This document shows positions 57,672 through 64,000 of a stretch of 64,000 nt of DNA, piece after piece. Every line of letters begins with the position of its first letter. Within the stretch, counting starts at the first letter, position 1. The position numbers and the translations under genes are program-made. Origin of the DNA: Heterodera schachtii (taxonomy: Eukaryota > Nematoda > Chromadorea > Rhabditida > Heteroderidae); the NCBI GenBank assembly GCA_023374025.1, contig SIJG01000109.1:373670-437669 (forward strand), read 5' to 3'. The notes beneath the pieces were generated by a model. That model did not search any database. It had not been told where the DNA came from and saw only the letters and a program-made list of their open reading frames with translations.

Positions 57672-57976
57672 TGTTAGGTCCACACAATGGGTGCTAAGCC
57701 AATGTTTAGTGTCCAACAAATATAAAATATTTATTTGGGTGCAGACAAATAACAATTTATTTAGAAGAAAATAAATGGAGAGAAATAGGGAAGAACAATA
57801 ATATGTCAATTGCACAAAAGTGAACTGAATAGGGGAAGAGTGAACATGAATGAGGGAAGGGGGAATTAAATAACAAACGAACAGTGGGGGGGGGGGGGGA
57901 ATATCGATTGGGTCAAAGGGCATGCGTGTGGCGTTCTGTTGACCACACTCAAAAGTCAAAGGGCGCTGCCCCTAAC
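57672..57976 (-). repeat. 5' LTR of gypsy element 2
   Basis: Begins TGTTAGG and ends CCTAACA, a perfect 7-bp terminal inverted repeat. A poly-G run lies near 57887. Unlike element 1 there is no second copy in the window, so its age cannot be judged. Confidence 0.85.
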
Positions 57977-58828
57977 ACCGATGAACGATGTTTGGTGCTG
58001 ACATGCACAAAAAGTGCGGCATTTAAGGATGAAAAAGTGCGAAAAACTCTGCTGCAAAAGGTGTTAATTAATTAATATTTTTTTATTTAAACAAAATTTT
58101 CGGTGTTTTCGTCTGAATTTCGAAGCTAGTCGAATTTGATTAGTAGTGGTTAATTAATTGCGAGCTGAAGTTATTAGAATGAGTTTTTAGTTTAAGTTTG
58201 GGGCTCCCCTATTTTGGACTTTTTGTGTTTAATGCCAACGCGCCTATTTGCCCTATTTCAAAAGTTTCAAAATAAACAGATAGAGCAATTGACGACGACA
58301 AATTAGAATATTTATTTGGAATTATTTTGCCAAATTATTATTATCAGTTTTCGGATTTATATTTTTTTAATGTTTTTTTGAGAATATTTTGTCGCATGAA
58401 AATCGATAGCCATTTTTATGGTTTTATTTCAATTCGAGCAAGTTTTAGCATATAAAAAACATTAAATAACTGATTTGCAATTGTGCTAGTGGATTTGGAT
58501 AAAGAATGAGCTTTTTTTTGAGAAATTCACGTATTTATTGATTTTTTTGGCATATATTTTGGCCTTTTTGCGTTCAATCCTAGCCCTGATTAGGTAATTA
58601 TTAATCAACAACAAATATAATCAAAATTTAAATTTGGCACAGTTTTGTCCAACTGCATCAGTCACAGAAACCGCAGGCGATCAATGCCGTTTTGGCGAAA
58701 ATGAAAATGTTCTTTCGGCTGTCAGACCATGGCTTTTGGATGCTCGTTTATGTGCCCAACTGTGGAGGACAAATGGACAATGGTGGACTATTAAATGGCA
58801 AAAACTAATTAAGGAACTTTCAAAATAA
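57977..58828 (+). pseudogene. Host gene 3' end next to gypsy LTR
   Basis: Two exon-like blocks. 57977-58060 encodes DERCLVLTCTKSAAFKDEKV then RKTLLQK and meets a GT. 58643-58828 follows a TTTGGCACAG acceptor and encodes FCPTASVTETAGDQCRFGEN through to KWQKLIKELSK and a stop, with AATAAA overlapping the stop region. Both junctions are phase 0; the intron would be 582 nt. The gypsy LTR sits directly against the first block, so upstream exons are displaced or lost. Family not recognised. Confidence 0.4.
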
Positions 58829-59800
58829 AAATTCAGACGAAAATTTATTATAAATAAGCATTCTTTGTTTCATTCAAATGCGTGCTGAGTCGTTTCTTAA
58901 ACCGGCCAAGGGGTAGGAAAACAAAAAAAATGTAACATATAAATTCACAATTTTGCTCAGTTTCAACCAAAATAATATTTCAAGGTATCATTAAATAGCA
59001 CTAGCCGTTCTCTAGCAGAATATTAATTTTCAAAATTTTTACAAGGTATAAAAAATTAGGGTCATAAAATTTCAAAAATCTTTAGTCAGAATTTATTTTA
59101 GCCATACTTTTTGGATCCTGAATGAATTTTTTTTTTGAAATTCGAAAGTTAAATTAAAATAAATAAATCTTATTTATTAAAAATTTTCAGGAAATTTTAC
59201 AAATTAAAGTTTATACAGGAAAGCAAATATTTTTTATTTTCGGTTAGCTTTTTGTAAATTAATGAAAAAATTTTGAAAAAGTTTTTAATTAGAAAATCAT
59301 AATAATGTATCAAATTTTAATATTATAATGGAATTTATTTGAAAATGAATATTAAAATTATTTTTTTAGTGGCAAACAATGTCCCATCAATTGTGCAACG
59401 CGTAATATGAAGAAAATTGAGGATGATTAATCAAATGGGAAAGACAATCTTGCTTTTGCCTATAAAACAAATAATTTTTCCGTTTTAATCCCTTTCACGA
59501 ATTGTCATATTTAAAAGATTTCCTTTTCAATAAATATTTTTTCGAAAAGGGCGAAAATTCAAAAAAAAAAATTTTTTTTTTATTCGCTCAAACAATACCC
59601 AAAGTTTTGAGCAATTTCCATGTTGACCAAATTCCCTTAATTGACACTTGGAGCAATACCCAGCTTGGGATTTTTGTTTATTTCTCGAAGAATTGCGTTT
59701 AGATAATTAAAAAATGAGAGCAAAAAAAAAGGGGGGCGGGATTAATCAGCGCACCATTCAGGGCGATCGGAACGGGGGAAAAAGGGCGGGGGAAATGAAA
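58829..59800. other. AT-rich stretch, no firm gene
   Basis: A weak exon-like phrase near 59590-59702 (VLSNFHVDQIPLIDTWSNTQ) is open to a stop, but has no start or acceptor I trust. Otherwise nothing. Confidence 0.35.
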
Positions 59801-59802
59801 GC

Positions 59803-60051
59803 TTAAATGCTGATCGTATCTGTAATTCTCATCATCAAATGGGAGGGGAGGCGTCGCACTGGTTCGTCGATGGTGACGACGAACTGTGTTTCGAGGCTTT
59901 GTGGCGTTATTGGTGCCGAATTTGGAAAGGACGAATAAACGGTGCCGGTGGACTCATTTTCGTGATCGGGCACGTCGCCGAGGGCGGAATTGAATTTCGG
60001 TGGTAACGACGATTCGTATGTGGGGGATTGGGCCGAAACTGGAGAAAGCCC
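59803..60051 (-). pseudogene. BEL/Pao 3' open region, C-terminal extension
   Basis: Open for about 80 codons, coding-like (AQSPTYESSLPPKFNSALGD, later LETQFVVTIDEPVRRLPSHL). Just upstream, coding-like sequence continues in a different frame (MCIDLVCPSPVFDKPIPKFS), so a frame change lies near 60050. It is the end of Pol or a remnant of a third gene. Confidence 0.4.
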
Positions 60052-60251
60052 TTAACAATTCCTTTTGGCGAAAATTTCGGGATTGGTTTGTCAAAAACGG
60101 GACTGGGACAGACAAGGTCAATGCACATAGCCCAGAAATCGACGAGAAAAATGTTTGTTGATGCAGTGTAAAACGAGAGAGGGGGTGGAGTTACGGGAAA
60201 AATTAATGTGTAAATGTATTTGAATGTGGCTTTTCTGTGGGAATATTGTAG

Positions 60252-61175
60252 TTATCTGATTGTGTCAGAAAGGGCCTTTGTTGTTGGTACTTTTTGGGCC
60301 CAATTAAATTTTTTGTATATTTCCAAAATTTTGACTAGAGACCAAGGTGAACGGGGGGTTTCAGGTACATGTACAAGAACAAATTCTCCAATTTGGGGAC
60401 AACGTTGGGTTGGTACTTTTGACTTTTTATCTTTCTCACGGAGAGAAAGGAGATATTCCCACTTCCATTTAGAATAAAATAGTTTAGTGAGAGCGGAAGT
60501 TGCATCCCACATTTGGGTTAAAACTCTCTGGTTACTTTGGTTTGAATTATAAGTTGAGTCGCTTAATTCGACTTCTAATGAGGAGGTGACAAAATTTTGA
60601 GAATATCCAAAGGGACGAACAAAATCGATTGGACGTAATGGCAATGAATTTAAGGGATTATTTGACAAAAATTTTATGGGACGGGAATTTATTACAGACT
60701 CAATTTCGATTATTGCAGTGTTAAGACATGGTAATGTAATGGAGCGAGCGGAACGAGTAGAAGAGTTTCTGCGTAAATGATGCTTAATAAGTGCCATAAG
60801 TCGTTCGTAATGGCCACCGCGCCAGGGAGCAAAGGGTACTCGCAAATTCCATTGAATTCGGTTTGTGTGTTGAATAAAATGTTTAAATGAAACAAATGTG
60901 GGGGCATGGTCGGAAAAAATAGAATTTGGATACCCGTATTTGGCACAGAAACGGTGGAAGGACAATAAAAAGGTTTAGGCTGATTGGTCATTAACTAAAT
61001 CTAAGGAAATTCCGCGGGTGATTAAACAAACCCATACAAGAATCCAATATTTAACAATGGGAACACGGGCATTTTTACGGTTTTTTGACTCAGCGGGAGA
61101 CGGGGGTCGGTTCAACTTCATAATAATAATAGAGCCCAAAACAATAACAGGGCGTACAGCGTAATCAAGAAACAC
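60252..61175 (-). pseudogene. BEL/Pao integrase with in-frame stop
   Basis: The core begins with FLDYAVRPVIV (first catalytic Asp), then YWILVWVCLITRG, then an in-frame TAA near 60976, then SFHRFCAKYG and the second Asp in FSDHAPTF. APWRGGHYERL carries the catalytic Glu, followed by IESVINSRPI, which is typical of BEL integrases. After it comes the C-terminal domain (IGEFVLVHVPETPRSPW). The stop makes it inactive unless it is read through or is a sequencing error. Confidence 0.85.
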
Positions 61176-62344
61176 TAAATCGGCATCAGTGAGTAATTCA
61201 GGAGAAAACGGTATATATGGTGTTGGTTGGTCAAATGCTCAACAGTGTTAGCTGTTACAATAATTGTCTGTCCATTAATTAGCTCAATGCCAAATTTAGT
61301 TTGAAAGGATGGGAGTGGTTTGCTTTTGGGGTTGTTAAATACACTAATTTCGACGAAATTTGGAGTAAGCGGCAAATTCAGCGAATTAGCCTCCATTAGC
61401 GAAATATAAGTATTTGTGCTGCCATCGTCTAACAATAAAATGCCTTGCCGCGAATTTTTGCGATTTTCGGGGTGAAAAAAGGTGTCCCGAACATATTTGA
61501 GAAGAATTGGGGCCTTAAACACTGACAATGACTGACTGGTAATTGTGGAAGTGTTAGTTTGGGGGTTAGGGTCTGAATCTATAGATGGTTCGTTGTTTGG
61601 GCTTGGAGTGGCATTCGGAATTAAAGGGGTAGGAGTTGCGGGTAACGAAGGTACAGCAGAAACTGGATACAATTGTGGGTAAAATTTGCGGTTGAAAGTT
61701 GGCAATGGGTTTGCATTGTTAGAATAGGGAAGAGGAGAATTAATTGAATTAATAGGAGGTGTAAATCTTTGTGAGAAATTAGTATGATTTGGTGAATTTT
61801 GGTCGGAAAATTTACAAAGTGCACGGGGATGCTGTTTGTTACATTTTGAGCAAGTTGCTGGATTTGGGCATCGGTTGAAAAAATGACCCTCTTTTAAGCA
61901 TTTAAAACACCAATGCAGTGATTTTAGTTTTTCAGCACGTGAATGAAAATCGGGGAATGTGGTACATTTATTGGAAAAATGACCCATTTCACTGCAAAAA
62001 ATACATGGCAATTTCGGTTGGGGTGGCGTACGAGTTTGGTTAAAATTTTGGTTACTCTGTGAGTGGAAAGTGAGAGCCGCGGGATTGGTGGAAGGAGAAT
62101 ATGATGCATTGGAAAATGATTGAAAAGGTTTTGATTTTGGTGCGGAGTGAATCTTTGGGCTGATGGAATGGATTTGCTCTTTACGCTTTAAAATAGCACG
62201 GAGTTTTTCCTTTAATAAATCGATGGTCCAATTATCGTTTGATTCTTTGGCCATAAAAATTTCATTCAAAACAAAACGGGGAAGGCATTCTTCAATCGCC
62301 ATTTGGAAATTAACTGTGTCATATTCAAGGTTTTTCTGACCCAT
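61175..62344 (-). pseudogene. BEL/Pao gag zinc knuckles and protease
   Basis: 389 codons. Zinc-binding motifs are CIFCSEMGHFSNKC and CFKCLKEGHFFNRC, followed by CSKCNKQHPRALC. A Pro/Asn/Ser linker leads to a BEL-type aspartic protease with LLLDDGSTNTYIS. The frame ends just after the protease, where reverse transcriptase should begin. Confidence 0.85.
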
Positions 62345-62805
62345 TTGGATGCATATGACTCAAATTGATCGATTAGGGAACGTAAATCGGTACAAAAATT
62401 ATCACCACCGCGAACATGTGGGAGCTTTCTCAACAAATTGTGTAGGGCACGAGCGATTTCATCGGGGTTGTCATATGTTTTAGTTAATAAATCAAGTGCC
62501 GAATTATAGGAGAGGACAGAAATGGGGAGAGAGTTGACAAGGGCAAGGGGTGGACCAGAAAGACATTGCTTCAAATATGTAAATTTGATCGAATCGGGGA
62601 TGGACAAATCATCGACTCCAATTTTAAAACTGTTCCAAAAGGAGGTGTAAGTGGTGCAGTCACCAGCGAATGTAGGGAGTTCGGCTTTGGGAAGGTGCAT
62701 CAAAGGGGCCGCAGGGGGAGGATTTGGGACACGGGGTGCTTGTGCAGGAATAATAGCTTCTAAGTCCCTTTTTTGAGTACGAACGATTTTAAAATATTTT
62801 CGCAA
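62266..62805 (-). pseudogene. BEL/Pao gag core (DUF1759-like)
   Basis: LPKAELPTFAGDCTTYTSFW is the usual start of the BEL gag core, followed by IKFTYLKQCLSGPPLALVNS and further LLTKTYDNPDEIARAL. A frame change separates it from the zinc-knuckle frame near 62350. Confidence 0.85.
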
Positions 62806-63121
62806 ATCGGATAAACAAAGTGGTAATTAGTTTCGGCAATAAATGTGTCATAAAGGGGGTTGTCAACGGCTCTCTCTGCTCCAGTCATGCTGCTCCGCAA
62901 AGTCATCCATTTGTCCGCAGCACTTGACAACTCACTTATAACCTCGCTGACACCCTCCATTTCATCGTTGAGGGGTTTAAGTCGAGTTTGAACACTGATG
63001 AAAAAACATTGTCCGGGGTGCCCTGGGCTCGGGCGGGAATTTGCAAAATCTTTTGGTCACTGAGAACATCGGCTGCTTCTTCGCAAACCCGTTTTATCTG
63101 GGAACGATAATGAGAGGACAT
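62760..63121 (-). pseudogene. BEL/Pao gag N-terminus, frameshifted
   Basis: ATG at 63121 (MSSHYRSQIKRVCEEAADVL). The frame shifts at a T6 run near 63000 into MEGVSEVISELSSAADKWMT, and again near 62810 into the gag-core frame. Homopolymer sites suggest either decay or sequencing indels. Confidence 0.7.
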
Positions 63122-63313
63122 TTTGGGATTTCCCGGCCGTTGTGTCGGATTTGGAATGGGAAAGGGGTAAATTGTAAGGAAGACAAATAGGAAGAGACTT
63201 CCCAAAGGGAGAAATTGAGGCAGGTGGAAGGGGGTTGGGGTTACAGGGATTTTCAAGGGGTAGCAGGGATAATTGGCATTATGAGTAATTTGTGAATGAA
63301 TATTATAAGGCAT

Positions 63314-64000
63314 TTGAGAAGGGGAAGGCCTAGGACTGGGGTTATTGATTGAAATGTTTTCGCTTAATGCGACAGCGTTTACTATTTGTTGACTTATTTT
63401 CTTTAGTTCCTAAGAACTTTCACTAATTGGACGATCGCTATTTTAATTTTTGGCTGAAGTGTGAACCCAGGACTCAAATTATTTGTCTTTGAAAACCTCG
63501 AGAATGTCCTTCCGAATTGCTTTTTATACTTAAAAATTTTGAAAAATATATTGGGTAACTTTTCAATTTCTCCAATGCTTAAAAGGCTAAAATTCCGCTG
63601 AAAATCAGTTTTTTAGTAAGAATTTTTCGTAAATTTTCCAATTTTTCCCGTTTAAATTTCTGAAAAATAATTCATTTTAAGAACAAATTAGGCTTTCATT
63701 TATTTCGAGCTTCGTGCCTACTAAAGTCCAACCACCATTTTAAAAAACATCCAAATTATTTAAAAGAAATATATAAAAAATTACATTAAAAATAACTACA
63801 TAGGGAGACCACTTGAATTATCGATTGATTGGCTTCGCAGCTTTTTTTCTCTACCTTTTTTTTCTCTTGCCTATATGTAGTCTCTAACCGCTATTAATTT
63901 TAACTATTTTTTTTTAATTTTTGAATTATTTTAAATATTTTTATTTATTTTTAAATAATTTTAATTTAATTTTTTTTAATTTTGAATTATTTTAAATATT
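63314..64000. other. Upstream of BEL gag, LTR not resolved
   Basis: GC content falls off past 63500. A 5' LTR and primer site should be here, but no repeat of this sequence is visible 3' of the element. At 63800-63892 a TAGGGAGACCAC and an inverted TAGAGACTACAT bracket a short segment that may be another hAT-like miniature element. Confidence 0.35.

Larger units (their letters stand above)
54823..57976 (-). mobile_element. 3'-truncated Ty3/gypsy element 2
   Basis: Minus-strand element with a 305-bp 5' LTR (57672-57976), a primer-binding site, gag, and pol as far as RNase H. It then stops at about 54823: integrase, polypurine tract and 3' LTR are missing. Gag carries two frame changes. It is a distinct family from element 1 but of the same broad clade, with a similar gag and reverse transcriptase. 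Confidence 0.9.
59803..63313 (-). mobile_element. Degenerate BEL/Pao element lacking RT
   Basis: Minus-strand order: gag (from ATG at 63121), BEL-type gag core, zinc knuckles, aspartic protease, then integrase and a C-terminal open region ending at 59803. Reverse transcriptase and RNase H, which should lie between protease and integrase, are absent: the two meet at about 61175. Several frame changes and one in-frame stop are present. No LTR pair could be found, so outer limits are approximate. It could only move with help from an intact relative. Confidence 0.85.

Noticed and set aside
63314..63560. BEL 5' LTR
   Set aside because: Expected here, but no matching sequence lies 3' of the element, so no boundary can be supported.

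Overview
This is a very AT-rich eukaryotic window, most likely from a nematode. The reasons are the short introns of a gene near 53 kb (42-62 nt in my model), Ty3/gypsy polyproteins of the kind common in nematodes, BEL/Pao and hAT debris, and an Argonaute-like PAZ fragment. I cannot name the species from sequence alone. Genes are sparse and much of the window is repeat.

Layout. 1-14.1 kb is A-rich non-coding DNA studded with GC-rich hAT-type termini, a hAT transposase remnant (6.4-6.9 kb) and a 0.94 kb tandem duplication (8.46-10.35 kb). 14.1-16.0 kb is a Lys/Glu-rich coding sequence broken by frame changes. 16.0-40.0 kb is almost pure AT-rich DNA, with a 968-base assembly gap (18,772-19,739) whose two flanks are both duplicated elsewhere in the window. 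The plus strand is A-rich to about 28.2 kb and mostly T-rich from about 31.5 to 40.0 kb, and one inverted repeat links the two domains.

40.05-45.13 kb is a full-length, apparently intact Ty3/gypsy retrotransposon (minus strand, single 1414-codon gag-pol ORF, near-identical LTRs). Just beyond it is an isolated PAZ-domain fragment (45.65-46.22 kb). 46.4-49.3 kb is minisatellite and C-rich DNA. 50.4-53.7 kb holds two minus-strand host-like genes, one a four-exon candidate secreted protein with an internal repeat. Between them is a tRNA-like sequence split by a hAT-type miniature element.

54.8-57.98 kb is a second gypsy element with one LTR. It is cut off inside RNase H and joined to a stray piece resembling the four-exon gene. 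It abuts a plus-strand gene remnant (57.98-58.83 kb). 59.8-63.3 kb is a degenerate BEL/Pao element lacking reverse transcriptase.

The main themes are: several distinct hAT-like families with GC-rich subterminal repeats, three with clear or near-perfect 8-bp target duplications; diverged A-rich repeat units underlying the non-coding DNA; and retroelements interrupting or capturing host sequence.
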